A stretch of 53,610 bases of DNA from Candidatus Nomurabacteria bacterium GW2011_GWB1_40_7 (GCA_000994705.1 LBZL01000002.1:536-54145); one strand, 5' to 3'. Positions 23,117 to 32,344 are shown, counted from the stretch's first letter. Program-made: numbers and translations. Notes: a model not told the origin generated them from the letters alone.

Positions 23117-26100
23117 CTACCGCCCAAATTGGCACCACTCACAATCCTTTTTGTTGCATCCTTTTTTTAGAAATTCCATAGATAACACATCCTCTGCGCA
23201 AGTATTAATTTCTTTCTTTAGTTCCTCTAAATGTTCTTTCGTCACGTCAAAAGAATATTGTTCAAACTTTCCCTTTTTATTTTTTTCCACAAAATCAAGA
23301 ATACTTTTTTTTATTTTGAAATCCTTTTTGTCATAATTTGTAAGCAGTAATTTATAAAAGATCAATTGTCTTTCATAATCGGCTTTTTGTTCTTTTGTTT
23401 TTTCCGAAAAAGATTTCCCGGTCTTATGATCAATAATATTGATATTAGATGAAAATACATTGCCTACATATTCTATTTTATCTAATGTACCGCTGATTTT
23501 AAGAATTTCCTTATTGTCAAGCTCAAAATCCCTTTCAATATGAAATTGAGTTTCTGTTTTATCTGTCCACTCATTTGAATATTCGTCATAATATTCAGAC
23601 AAAGCGCGTTCGCCTCTTTCCCTGAATTTTTCTTCGTCCTTTTCAGATAAATTAAATCTATTTAATCCTTTATCAAATTCTTCCAGAAGAACTTTTTTGG
23701 GCAGAATTTTAGATTCTTTTTTGGATTTCTCAAAAAACTTATTTAGGGCGAAATCCACGATACTTCCGAACTTCATACTTACAGAATAAATATCAGGAAT
23801 TCTAATCAGGTTCTTATATAAGTATTTTTTGGGACAATTTAAATAATTGTTTAGCGCGGAAACATTGAGCCCGCGCTTGAAAAAAAGATGGCGCAAGTAT
23901 TCCGGATCAAATAAAGAAGCGGAATATTTTTCAAAATTCATAAAAGAAGCGAGCCCGTCAATGTTTTTTTCTTCATAACTTTTCATGTTTTCTTCTTTTT
24001 TAAAAGTTCCGTTGATTTCTTTTACAAATTCCGATTCTTCGTGTTCTCTGCCGTCGTTATCGGTTCTCGCAAAAGAAATATTCAAACTATTTTTTGCACG
24101 GGTCATCGCGACATAAAACAACCTTCTTTCGTCTTCAATGCTTCCGTCGTATTGATAAATAGGCAAAGAGATACTGTTTCCTCCATTGCGGCCCTCCCAT
24201 GATTTTCTTGTGGTATTTATTATATAAACATATTCAAATTCCCTTCCCTTTGAACCATGCGCGGTCATTAGAGATACCCCTTCGATAATTTCCGGATCGG
24301 TGCTTTTAATGTCTAAATTGTATTTGATAAAAGAATCAACAAAATAAATAAAATCTGCGATGCCATAATTCTTTTTCGTCTCATTTTGTCTTTTTATCTC
24401 GTCTAAAAATTTATCCAGTTTGACAAGCTGGGCTCGGCTATTAACCGACCCGATCATGTATTTGAGATATCCGATTTTTTCCAAAAATGTTTTGAAAAAA
24501 TCGGGGAAATTTTGATTATTGGATTCAATCTTCAATTCTTTTACGGTTTTTGCAAACTCAAAAAAATCATCTGAATTTTTCACTTCAATTTCCTTAAGAA
24601 CTTTTTTGTCTTCCATAATCGCAAAAAGGTGTTTCCTCTCTTCTTTGCGCAGGGATTTGAGTTTATCCAATATCCTCACTGAATCATAGGCATCAAACTT
24701 CAAAAAGTTTGCAAAAAATACTTTTCCCAGATGATGGTCATCGTTCGGATTATAAATAACCCTTAAAATATTTATTAAATTCGCAATATTCGGGTCATCC
24801 AGTATCTTATCTTTTGAAAAAATAGTGTACGGAATCCGGTAAAAATCAAAAATCGTCTTTATGTCGGAAACATTCTTGTTGGCGCGATACAGAACAGCAA
24901 TTTCACTAGGCGCGATTCCATTTTCAATTTTTGCTTTTATCCCTTCTGCCAAATATAAAAGCTCGAATTTGTAATTTGAAAATTTGCGAATGTTTATCTT
25001 CTCATTTTTTACCTTAGCGTTTGAATGCAGTTCTGCGCTTTTTTCTAGATCTTTTATTTTAATGACCAAGCTGTGCGCGCCGTCCAAAATGTTTTGCGCA
25101 GAACGATAGTTTTCAGAAAGAGTAATTGAACGTATATTTTTATACAAATTTTGAAAACGCGAAAAGGTTTCTGCGCTTGCGCCTTGAAATCGATAAATAG
25201 ACTGTTTTTCGTCTCCCACGGTAAATAAATTGGGCTTACCCTCTAGGTGCGGGGCGTCAGTCAGAAGTTCTATCAGCTCGTTTTGGCCCTCGTTTGTATC
25301 TTGGTGTTCGTCCACGAGAATATATTGGTATTTCTCTTGAACATCGGCTTTCAGATTTTTATTTTTTGAAAGTTCTTCCAGCGCATAAAGAATCATGTCG
25401 GAAAAATCATACAGACCGCGCTTTTTCAGTTCCATTTGATAAAGTGAAAATATTTCTCCCAATTCTTTCGCCTTATCAATTTTTTTATTTATTTTTTCCT
25501 TCTCGGCCGGTTTGATTGCCCCCTTTTTATATTCACCGTAATCTTTTTTATAGTATAGGTCTTCGTTCGCGAGAAGCTCTTTTTCCCAAATCGGCAATTT
25601 TTTGATAAACTCTTTCGGCAATAGTCCTTCTTTTTTTATTGCCAGAATACTATCCACTATTTTATTTAGAAAGGAAAATTCGTCATGAAAAGAAATGAGG
25701 TGTTCAAATTTATTTTTCTTAATGATAGATTCTATGATTTCTACCCTGTCTAAATCCCCGATTACCCTAAAACCCTCAAGATTTTCAAAATAAAAAGAAA
25801 ATTCTTTTATAATGTGTTCACAAAAAGCGTGAAAAGTAAAAATATTTACCCTATACGCCCTATCCCCTATTATTTCAAGAAGTTTCTCGCGCATAGAGAT
25901 AACTCCGGCCGTAGTGTAAGTAAGGGCTAAAATGCTCTCCGGGGCCGTGTCTGTTTTTAGCAAAATATTGGCAATGCGGAAAGTTAAAATCTTGGTTTTG
26001 CCCGTCCCCGGACCTGCCACGACCATTACCGGCCCATCTATGGCTTCCACCGCCTCTTTTTGGGCTTTATTTAGTTTTTTATATTCATTCTTATATTCTC

Positions 26101-26119
26101 CTTCAACCCTAAGTGTCAT
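23117..26119 (-). CDS. UvrD/PcrA-type helicase with PD-(D/E)XK nuclease and probable Fe-S cluster
   Basis: A 1000-residue protein. The helicase half has VVAGPGTGKTKIL (Walker A, near residue 33), LALTYTTAGVISMREK near 65, ILVDEHQDTNEGQNELI (Walker B, near 270), GDEKQSIYRFQGA near 300 and VSLMTAHGSKGREFEYVYI near 625. The C-terminal half (about 765-1000) has a PD-(D/E)XK nuclease core, SGTLDKIEYV followed by INIIDHKTGKSF, and four cysteines: one in NCPKKYLYK and a cluster C-x5-C-x2-C at the extreme end (GCNKKDCEWCQF). This is the Fe-S nuclease layout of AddB, AdnB or RecB-like proteins. A single-chain break-resection or recombination enzyme is likely; no partner subunit is adjacent. Confidence 0.9.
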   Translation of the reverse strand: MTLRVEGEYKNEYKKLNKAQKEAVEAIDGPVMVVAGPGTGKTKILTFRIANILLKTDTAPESILALTYTTAGVISMREKLLEIIGDRAYRVNIFTFHAFCEHIIKEFSFYFENLEGFRVIGDLDRVEIIESIIKKNKFEHLISFHDEFSFLNKIVDSILAIKKEGLLPKEFIKKLPIWEKELLANEDLYYKKDYGEYKKGAIKPAEKEKINKKIDKAKELGEIFSLYQMELKKRGLYDFSDMILYALEELSKNKNLKADVQEKYQYILVDEHQDTNEGQNELIELLTDAPHLEGKPNLFTVGDEKQSIYRFQGASAETFSRFQNLYKNIRSITLSENYRSAQNILDGAHSLVIKIKDLEKSAELHSNAKVKNEKINIRKFSNYKFELLYLAEGIKAKIENGIAPSEIAVLYRANKNVSDIKTIFDFYRIPYTIFSKDKILDDPNIANLINILRVIYNPNDDHHLGKVFFANFLKFDAYDSVRILDKLKSLRKEERKHLFAIMEDKKVLKEIEVKNSDDFFEFAKTVKELKIESNNQNFPDFFKTFLEKIGYLKYMIGSVNSRAQLVKLDKFLDEIKRQNETKKNYGIADFIYFVDSFIKYNLDIKSTDPEIIEGVSLMTAHGSKGREFEYVYIINTTRKSWEGRNGGNSISLPIYQYDGSIEDERRLFYVAMTRAKNSLNISFARTDNDGREHEESEFVKEINGTFKKEENMKSYEEKNIDGLASFMNFEKYSASLFDPEYLRHLFFKRGLNVSALNNYLNCPKKYLYKNLIRIPDIYSVSMKFGSIVDFALNKFFEKSKKESKILPKKVLLEEFDKGLNRFNLSEKDEEKFRERGERALSEYYDEYSNEWTDKTETQFHIERDFELDNKEILKISGTLDKIEYVGNVFSSNINIIDHKTGKSFSEKTKEQKADYERQLIFYKLLLTNYDKKDFKIKKSILDFVEKNKKGKFEQYSFDVTKEHLEELKKEINTCAEDVLSMEFLKKGCNKKDCEWCQFGR

Positions 26120-26125
26120 TTTTAT

Positions 26126-26131
26126 ATTATA
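26126..26131 (-). promoter_or_regulatory. -10 box of the helicase-nuclease gene
   Basis: On the minus strand TATAAT ends six bases before the ATG at 26119, and the cupin stop codon lies just upstream. The spacing again predicts a leaderless message. Confidence 0.45.
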
Positions 26132-26133
26132 TC

Positions 26134-26532
26134 CTATTCTGTTGTCACTCCGTCAAATTCCGGACTGTCTTTTTCCGCTTCTTCCTTTGTGGCTCTTATT
26201 ATTCCATCTTTATGGTGGGCCGGAGAATAAATTGTGTAAAGTTTCAAATCATCTGCGCTGGAAGTATTGATAATGTTATGTTGCGCTCCGGCTGGAACAA
26301 TCATCACAGAACCGTCGCCGAGAACATATTCATTGCCATCAATAATGCATTTCCCCTGTCCTTTTTCAAAACGGAAAAATTGGTCGTTGTCCGGATGCGT
26401 TTCCATACCGATTTCTTCGTTCGGTTTCAAGCTCATCAAAACCAGCTGACTATGCTTGGCTGTATATAAAACCTTGCGAAAATTTTTATTCTCCAATGTC
26501 TCTTTTTCTATATTTGCGTTAAATCCTTTCAT
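26134..26532 (-). CDS. small cupin-domain protein
   Basis: A 132-residue single-domain cupin. The first metal motif is GMETHPDNDQFFRFEKGQGK near residue 42, followed by IDGNEYVLGDGSVMIVPAGA near 65 and QHNI, the second motif histidine. It resembles mannose-6-phosphate isomerase-like cupins of unknown enzymatic role. The C-terminus is acidic. A 113-base palindromic element begins immediately before its ATG and fills the gap to the upstream DsbA-like gene. Confidence 0.82.
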   Translation of the reverse strand: MKGFNANIEKETLENKNFRKVLYTAKHSQLVLMSLKPNEEIGMETHPDNDQFFRFEKGQGKCIIDGNEYVLGDGSVMIVPAGAQHNIINTSSADDLKLYTIYSPAHHKDGIIRATKEEAEKDSPEFDGVTTE

Positions 26533-26645
26533 CCCGTTAGAAGCAGGTCGCGATCTTAATATTTTTTATAAGAAAAGACCCGCTATGTTAATTTGTAATT
26601 AAATTTTTATCCCCTCGAATACTCGCGATCGCAGCTTCTAACGGG
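26533..26645. repeat. start-abutting palindromic element, copy 2
   Basis: Left arm 26533-26555 starts CCCGTTAGAAGCAGG and ends CGCGATC; right arm 26624-26645 reads CGCGATCGCAGC then TTCTAACGGG. It fills 113 of the 122 bases between the DsbA-like stop codon and the cupin ATG, and its left end touches that ATG. Length and arms match copies 1 and 3; the AT-rich centres do not. Confidence 0.88.
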
Positions 26646-26654
26646 ATCATATTC

Positions 26655-27596
26655 CTAAAAAAATATAAATTTATTTATGGCGCTTCTATAAACCCTGTAC
26701 GGCTTCGGCCCGACAAAAGCCTTGCCGTTTATAAATATAGTCGGTGTGCCATACATATTTGTTTTATCAAGCTCTTTTATTTGATTTTTCATCATAATTC
26801 TTGTTTCCGAACCATTGGCCAATTCATTTACCTTTTTAATATCAAAATTAAAACTATTTAGAATAGTACCTAAATTGGATTTGTCTAAGATGTAATTCTT
26901 GTCAGCAATAAATAGATAGTCATTTAATTTCCAAAATGCTTCATCTCCATAAAGCTTCCGGACTGCATATCCCGCATCTCCCAAAAACATAGTATCTCCC
27001 TTCGCCGGATAGTGGGCAAAAATATAATTCGCTTTTTTATTTTTTATCAATTTTTGAATGTCCGGATAAGCTTTCCGGCTGTAGTCGCAGGCATAACAGC
27101 CGATGAACACAACAGTATCTTTGGAGCCGATATTTTGAGCTGGGAAACCGGAAAGGTCAACGTCTTCAAGAGTCACATTTTCTTCTATTTTCTGCGTAAT
27201 ACCGCAAGAATTATCCCCCTCTAGTGAAGTCACTTTGTTGTTTTCTCCGCTTGGGTCAAAAGCGCAAAATCCGCTTTCGTTCAGACCGTTGCAACTTCCA
27301 AAAACATAAAAATTATACACTCCGCGCATAACCCAAACGGTGCTCCCAAGCATTAAAATAAAAAATATCCAGGAAAGAATTTCATAATGTTTATTTACCA
27401 TCTTTGCAAAAAATTCTGAACGAGTGATTATTTTCGATAAAATTTTTCCTTTTATCTTGTCCGCAAAACCGGTATTGCAGGGGCGAAGAGTGATTCTTCT
27501 AAAAACACAGCTAAAGGCTTCTTTTGCCAAGGCGCGGTGTGAAGCGCTGAATATTCCCAATATTCCAAATATAATTAAAGCTAATATGCAAGGCAT
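26655..27596 (-). CDS. membrane-anchored DsbA-like thiol-disulfide oxidoreductase
   Basis: A 313-residue protein with two N-terminal membrane segments (about residues 1-18 and 70-92) separated by a basic, cysteine-containing loop, then an extracytoplasmic thioredoxin-fold domain (about 150-313). The redox motif CYAC lies in FIGCYACDYSRKAYPDI near residue 165, and the cis-proline motif TNMYGTPTIFINGKAF near 285. The helical insert between them is typical of the DsbA/Fe-S-cluster-associated DSBA family. It probably oxidises or isomerises exported proteins, such as the cysteine-containing pilins. Several additional cysteines (SCNGLNESGFC, NSCGI) lie between membrane and catalytic domain. Confidence 0.82.
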   Translation of the reverse strand: MPCILALIIFGILGIFSASHRALAKEAFSCVFRRITLRPCNTGFADKIKGKILSKIITRSEFFAKMVNKHYEILSWIFFILMLGSTVWVMRGVYNFYVFGSCNGLNESGFCAFDPSGENNKVTSLEGDNSCGITQKIEENVTLEDVDLSGFPAQNIGSKDTVVFIGCYACDYSRKAYPDIQKLIKNKKANYIFAHYPAKGDTMFLGDAGYAVRKLYGDEAFWKLNDYLFIADKNYILDKSNLGTILNSFNFDIKKVNELANGSETRIMMKNQIKELDKTNMYGTPTIFINGKAFVGPKPYRVYRSAINKFIFF

Positions 27597-27671
27597 AAAT
27601 TTATCCGCCTAAACTTTTTTAATAATATATACTATCATTTTATTCAAGCTTTGTAAAAAATTTTGGCGGAT

Positions 27672-28880
27672 TTATAAAATTTTTATAATTTTGTTTAAAT
27701 TGGCAATAAATGCTTCCGCCTCTTCCATCGTATTATACAAATATAAAGAAACACGGGCAGAATTGTAAATCTTTTTACTGTTAAACCAAGAATGCACGCA
27801 GTGCTGTCCGGAACGAATGGAAATATCCGCCATTTCATCAAGCATAACAGCAAATTTATGCATATCAGTTCCGTCTATATAAAAATTGATAATTCCGGAT
27901 CTTTCTTTCGGGTCTTCCGGTCCAATAATTTTTATTTGCAGAATTTTTTTCAGCTCCCCCGTAATATACGTATTCAATCTTAATTCATGTTCGGCAATAT
28001 CTTTAAAATTAAATTGACTTAGATATTTTGCCGCCTCACCCAACCCGATAATGCCAGCGTAATCTTGTAATCCAGCTTCAAATTTCTCCGGAACCGGAAG
28101 TAGTTTATAATTTTCATAAGTGGAAAATTCAACGGTATCTCCGCCGACGAGAAAAGGAGATAGTTTTTCCAGCAATTCGGATTTGCCGTAAAAAACTCCG
28201 GTGCCGGTCGGACCGAGCATTTTGTGTCCGGAAAACGCCAGAAAATCAACATCTAAATCTTGCACGTCAATTTTTTTATGTGGAATACTTTGCGCGGCAT
28301 CCAGAAAAACCAAAATATTATTTTTATGCGCAATTTCTATTATTTTCTTAGCCGGGTTCGTTACCCCATCCAGATTTGAAGTGTGCACGACTGAAACTAA
28401 TTTCGCTCCCGTAATCAATTTAGATAAATTATCCAAATTAAAACTGCCGTCTTCGTTGGATGGAATTATTTTTACCGTAATCCCTATTTTATCCCGAAGC
28501 TGGAGCCATGGAATTAAGTTTGAGTTGTGTTCTTTGTCGGAAATCAGAACAATGTCTCCTTTCTGCAGGCCAAGTGAATTTGCAAGCAAATTTATACCTT
28601 CGGTTGTGTTGCGAGTAAAAATTATTTCATCTTCATTTCTTGCATTTATAAATTTTGCAATAATTTGCCTCGCTTCTTTTACCTTTTTAGTAACCTTATC
28701 TCCCAGTTTGTGAGAACTTCTGCCAGCGCAGGCGGGGTAATTAAAATAATAATCGTTCATCGCTTCAATCACTTGATTTGGTTTTAAGCTCATACAGGCG
28801 CTGTCCAAATATACCGGAGCGGAACCGTTTCTTGAGCTCAAAATATTAAAGTCGGCTCTTATTTTGCTTGTATTTAACAT
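27672..28880 (-). CDS. sufS: cysteine desulfurase, SufS type
   Basis: A 402-residue PLP enzyme that removes sulfur from cysteine for Fe-S cluster assembly. The PLP lysine lies in LAFSGHKMLGPTGTGVFYG near residue 222, an aspartate in FLDAAQSIPH near 197, and the catalytic cysteine in ISIRSGQHCVHSWF near 362. The short loop around this cysteine is typical of class II (SufS/CsdA) enzymes. No SufU, SufE or SufBCD gene is adjacent; an Fe-S cluster is predicted for the helicase-nuclease at 23117-26119. It overlaps the upstream receiver gene by seven bases, so the two are translationally coupled. Confidence 0.92.
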   Translation of the reverse strand: MLNTSKIRADFNILSSRNGSAPVYLDSACMSLKPNQVIEAMNDYYFNYPACAGRSSHKLGDKVTKKVKEARQIIAKFINARNEDEIIFTRNTTEGINLLANSLGLQKGDIVLISDKEHNSNLIPWLQLRDKIGITVKIIPSNEDGSFNLDNLSKLITGAKLVSVVHTSNLDGVTNPAKKIIEIAHKNNILVFLDAAQSIPHKKIDVQDLDVDFLAFSGHKMLGPTGTGVFYGKSELLEKLSPFLVGGDTVEFSTYENYKLLPVPEKFEAGLQDYAGIIGLGEAAKYLSQFNFKDIAEHELRLNTYITGELKKILQIKIIGPEDPKERSGIINFYIDGTDMHKFAVMLDEMADISIRSGQHCVHSWFNSKKIYNSARVSLYLYNTMEEAEAFIANLNKIIKIL

Positions 28881-29251
28881 TCTAAAATCCGTTTCACTTT
28901 TTCCACAACTTGATCAATCCTAACATCATTTTTGATGATATATTCATAAACTGAATTTTCTAGCTCCCGTTTTACTTTTTCCTCTTCTGTGAGATTGGTT
29001 AAAATAATAATTTTAACATTTTTACCCCATTCCTCTTCTCTTAATTTTTTTGCCATTTCGGTACCACTCATTTTGGGCATAAGAAGATCAAGTAAAATAA
29101 GCCCCGGACGCACTTTTCGGGACATTTCCAACCCTTCTTCCCCGTCCTTGGCTTCAAACACGGTGAAACCTTCTCTTGTCAATTTATCATTGAGAGCTTC
29201 TCGCAGACTTTTCTCGTCTTCTACTATTAAAATAATTTTATCATTCTCCAT
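28874..29251 (-). CDS. single-domain response regulator (CheY-like)
   Basis: From the ATG at 29251 this is a 125-residue receiver-only protein. It has the acidic pocket in LIVEDEKSLREAL (near residue 8), the phospho-acceptor aspartate in LILLDLLMPKMSGTEM (near 54), the switch threonine in IIILTNLTEEEK (near 82) and the lysine in YIIKNDVR (near 104). There is no output domain, so it acts by protein contact or in a phosphorelay. It begins 14 bases after the histidine kinase stop codon and its stop overlaps the sufS start. Confidence 0.92.
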   Translation of the reverse strand: MENDKIILIVEDEKSLREALNDKLTREGFTVFEAKDGEEGLEMSRKVRPGLILLDLLMPKMSGTEMAKKLREEEWGKNVKIIILTNLTEEEKVKRELENSVYEYIIKNDVRIDQVVEKVKRILEC

Positions 29252-29264
29252 ATATTTTATTATA

Positions 29265-30935
29265 TCATTTAAATGGGAGAGATACATAAAACTCGGTTCC
29301 TTTTCCCTCTTCCGACTTAAGCCATATTTTCCCGCCCAATTGATCAATTATAGTTTTGACAACATAAAGTCCAAGTCCCGTTCCGCTAGTGTTATAATTT
29401 CGGATATTGTCCGCCCGAAAAGACTTGGTGAATATTTTATCCTGCTGATTTTGGGGTATGCCATAGCCGTTGTCGGACACGGTAATCAGAATATTCTTTT
29501 TTGCGGAATCAAAGGCGACTTTCAAGTCAATCGCGCCTTTTTCGGGGGTATATTCCACGGCATTGTCTAATAAATTCTGAAAAACCATGCGCAAGAGACT
29601 TGGGTCGGTTGAAAATGCCGGAATGTCCGAACCGAAATTTTCTTTGAACACAAGCTTCTTTTTTTCAATTTTCGGTTTTTCTTCAGCCAAAACATATCGC
29701 GCAAGCGCGATTATATTGGTCGGCTTGAGATTAACCTTAAATGTTCCGAGTTCAAGACGGGAAATATCCAGCAGGGTATCCACTAATTTAATCATTCGCT
29801 TATTGCCGTAATAGATTTCTTCAAGGTATTTTTTTTGACCGGGAACGACTTGGCCAACATCGCCGCTTAAAATCATTTCGGTATACCAGCTGACAGCAGT
29901 CAGCGGAGTGCGCAATTGGTGCGAGGCCAGCGAGACAAATTCCGTTTTAGCCCTGTCAATTTCTTTTTCTTTGGTAATGTCGCGAAAATTATCAATGGCG
30001 CCGATAATCTTTCCTTCAAAAAATATCGGGGCAACAACCATCGAAACCGGAAAACTAGTGTCATCCTTTCTAACATAAGAGTATGTAGTAGTAGTAGTAG
30101 TAGTGATGCCAGCAGTCAGGGCAAGATACATAGGCAGTTTCTCTTTAGCGATAATTTCCCCTCGTTCGTCAATAACCGGAACAACATCGCGCAGATTTTT
30201 GCCTTTTACCTCGTCAAATCGCCAGCCAATCATCTTTTCAGTTTTTTCGCTCATGGCAATAATGCGTCCATCCTTGTCAACCGCAATCATACCATCGCCT
30301 ATGCTGATCAGCATGGCTTTCTCCTTAGCGTCTTTTTCCGCAAGTTTTCTTATAATTTTTTGAATCCAAGTAAAATCAGCGAGGATGATAAAAAATAACA
30401 GGGTGACAATCATTCCAACGCGTATGTTTAATTTTTGCCGTAAAACGGCGACTTTCTCGCGAATCACGATTTCCAGCTGGTTCACCTGATCTATCATCCG
30501 ACTTCTCGCTATTACCAGCTGATCCATCAGCTGCATTTCTATTTTGCGCGAAAACTTTGCCGTGTCGGGCTCTGTTGAAAAATTCGCGAAAAGTTGCTCA
30601 CCGGTTTGCTTGATAATTTTGTTGCTTTCCTCAATTGAAACAAGGATTTTGCGTTCGTCGGATTTATTGAAAATTTTTTCCGCTTCTCCGATAAATCCGT
30701 CAATCATCCGTCCACTTAAAGCCCATTGCGCTCTGGAACTCTCCGTCCGATACAATAGATATTCGTCAAGCAAATTCGCCCGGCGAAAAATTTCTTTATT
30801 AAGGCCGCTGACAATTACCGATTTTGCGGCATTTTCTTTCGTCTGGGTTATCGCAATGTAAATAAAAACGCCGGCAAAGATGGAGGCGGCAAAAGCAACA
30901 ATAAAAACAATAAGGGTTTTTGTTTGGATTTTCAT
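29265..30935 (-). CDS. membrane histidine kinase with PAS domain
   Basis: A 556-residue sensor kinase: membrane segment 1 (about residues 9-29), an extracytoplasmic helical region of about 150 residues, membrane segment 2 (about 180-197), a PAS domain (about 205-325), HisKA with the phosphorylated histidine in SLASHQLRTPLTAVSWY (near 335) and an ATPase domain with N-box NLLDNAVEYTPEKG (near 455), DNGYGIP (near 490) and GTGLGLYVV (near 523). A run of seven threonines in the PAS loop comes from a trinucleotide repeat (30085-30105). The gene lies between a solute-binding protein and a receiver gene, with a second receiver one gene further upstream. Confidence 0.93.
   Translation of the reverse strand: MKIQTKTLIVFIVAFAASIFAGVFIYIAITQTKENAAKSVIVSGLNKEIFRRANLLDEYLLYRTESSRAQWALSGRMIDGFIGEAEKIFNKSDERKILVSIEESNKIIKQTGEQLFANFSTEPDTAKFSRKIEMQLMDQLVIARSRMIDQVNQLEIVIREKVAVLRQKLNIRVGMIVTLLFFIILADFTWIQKIIRKLAEKDAKEKAMLISIGDGMIAVDKDGRIIAMSEKTEKMIGWRFDEVKGKNLRDVVPVIDERGEIIAKEKLPMYLALTAGITTTTTTTYSYVRKDDTSFPVSMVVAPIFFEGKIIGAIDNFRDITKEKEIDRAKTEFVSLASHQLRTPLTAVSWYTEMILSGDVGQVVPGQKKYLEEIYYGNKRMIKLVDTLLDISRLELGTFKVNLKPTNIIALARYVLAEEKPKIEKKKLVFKENFGSDIPAFSTDPSLLRMVFQNLLDNAVEYTPEKGAIDLKVAFDSAKKNILITVSDNGYGIPQNQQDKIFTKSFRADNIRNYNTSGTGLGLYVVKTIIDQLGGKIWLKSEEGKGTEFYVSLPFK
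30085..30105. repeat. GTA trinucleotide repeat in the histidine kinase gene
   Basis: Six GTA units and one GTG (plus strand) encode seven consecutive threonines in the PAS domain. A unit change would alter loop length without shifting frame. Confidence 0.75.
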
Positions 30936-30940
30936 AGTGA

Positions 30941-31954
30941 TTATTTATGGATAATCGTAATCATTTCCGGCCTCGCTTTTTCTAGCGCGTCAAAATAAAT
31001 ATAATCAAGATAGTTGGGAATTGCGGTTTTGTCGGTTAGCTTATTTTGAATCGCCCAATGGGCTTCATTCTCCATCGTTAGCACCAATTCCTGCTCTAAG
31101 GCGAGATGCGGAGCGACTTTTGGCCAAATATATTCAATATACGGTTCGTCGTAATGCAATATCCTAGCGACAATATTCCTCGCCTCTCTGTCATAATCTT
31201 TCACATATTGCTCCGCTTCCATTAAAGACCGGAGGTAACGTTCCACGATTTGCGGATGGCTTTTGATGAATTCATCCGTGCTATATAAGAGAGCGAATGT
31301 ATCCTGGTTGCCTTGAGCGGACCAAACAACAGCATTGTCCCCCAGTCTTTTTGCTATCTTGTACGGATTGGGCTCATAACTCGCCACGGCATCAATTTGG
31401 CCATCCGCTATCCGTTTGGTCATTTCGGCGGGAGACAAATCAATTATGCTAACGTCCGAAAAAGCAAGATTGTTAAAAGTCAAAAAACGGCCCAGAAAAA
31501 ATTCTCCGGCGCTCTTTCTCGTAACGCCGATTTTTTTTCCTTTTAAATCTCCGGGATTATTAATCCCTTTATCCTTCCTGGCCACAACCTGCACAACTTT
31601 TTGCTTGCTTGTTTCCGTCAAAATCCTCAAATTATCCTTCTGAAATATATAATTCACTCCCGGGAATTCCCCCGCCACGGCAAAATTGAGCCTGCCCGCC
31701 AGAAGATCCGCAATCATGGGGGGACCCGCCTGATATTCCTGAATTTCCGCATCAAGACCATTTGCCACAAAATATCCCCTATCTTTGGCTATAAGATTGA
31801 GAATGGAATATTCCCCCAGATTGCCTATGGCGATTTTCTCAACCGGACCAGCGTATTTTCCCGGCTGTTTTTGGCCAAGCCGAAAATAGCCGCCCGCCAA
31901 GAGAGCGACAATGACAAGCCCAAAACCGACAATAAAGACATTTTTTTTATTCAT
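30941..31954 (-). CDS. anchored NMT1/THI5-like solute-binding protein
   Basis: A 337-residue protein with an N-terminal membrane anchor (about residues 5-24) and an SsuA/TauA/THI5-type periplasmic binding domain. Visible features are IAIGNLGEYSILNLIAKDRG near residue 42, YFVANGLDAEIQEY, PPMIADLLAGRLNFAVAGEF near 80, KDLKGKKIGVTRKSAGEF-type segment near 140 and QIDAVASYEPNPYKIAKRLG near 190. Relatives feed ABC importers of sulfonates, pyrimidine precursors or nitrate. No permease or ATPase is nearby. Its stop is five bases before the histidine kinase start, so a sensory partnership is an inference worth testing. The upstream receiver gene stops three bases before it. Confidence 0.85.
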   Translation of the reverse strand: MNKKNVFIVGFGLVIVALLAGGYFRLGQKQPGKYAGPVEKIAIGNLGEYSILNLIAKDRGYFVANGLDAEIQEYQAGPPMIADLLAGRLNFAVAGEFPGVNYIFQKDNLRILTETSKQKVVQVVARKDKGINNPGDLKGKKIGVTRKSAGEFFLGRFLTFNNLAFSDVSIIDLSPAEMTKRIADGQIDAVASYEPNPYKIAKRLGDNAVVWSAQGNQDTFALLYSTDEFIKSHPQIVERYLRSLMEAEQYVKDYDREARNIVARILHYDEPYIEYIWPKVAPHLALEQELVLTMENEAHWAIQNKLTDKTAIPNYLDYIYFDALEKARPEMITIIHK

Positions 31955-31957
31955 GTA

Positions 31958-32344
31958 TTATTTTCGCATTTCCAGAATTTCCTCTATCTTTTTTACCACA
32001 TCATGAAGCTTCCAGTCCGATTTGATCAAATAATGCATCGGCTTGTGCGTTACCATATCTTCCACCAGCTGTTCATTGGTCGCGCTCAAGTTTGTGAGGA
32101 TAACAACGGGAACTTTTTCTCCCCAAGAATCCTCCCTAATTTTCTTCAAAGCGGTCATCCCATCCATTACGGGCATGAGAAGGTCAAGCAGAATAAGGTC
32201 CGGGTGTTTGGAAAGCGCCAACTCCACCGCCTCTTCCCCGTCTTTCGCTTCAAATGACAGAAAATTTTTAAGGCGAAGAATATCCACTATGGCTTCGCGG
32301 AGGCTTTCCTCGTCTTCCACCACCAATATTGTTTTTTGCGGCAT
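31958..32344 (-). CDS. single-domain response regulator (CheY-like)
   Basis: From the ATG at 32344, 128 residues. Receiver motifs: ILVVEDEESLREAI near residue 6, phospho-acceptor aspartate in LILLDLLMPVMDGMTALK near 52, switch residue in VVILTNLSATNEQ near 82 and lysine in YLIKSDWK near 105. It is a close paralogue of the receiver at 28874-29251 and has no output domain. It is the first gene of the receiver, binding protein, kinase, receiver set. Confidence 0.92.
   Translation of the reverse strand: MPQKTILVVEDEESLREAIVDILRLKNFLSFEAKDGEEAVELALSKHPDLILLDLLMPVMDGMTALKKIREDSWGEKVPVVILTNLSATNEQLVEDMVTHKPMHYLIKSDWKLHDVVKKIEEILEMRK

Noticed and set aside
28720-28745. GC-rich stretch in sufS as a palindromic insertion
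   Set aside because: CCAGCGCAGG has no second arm of useful length, and the protein aligns with ordinary SufS in this region.
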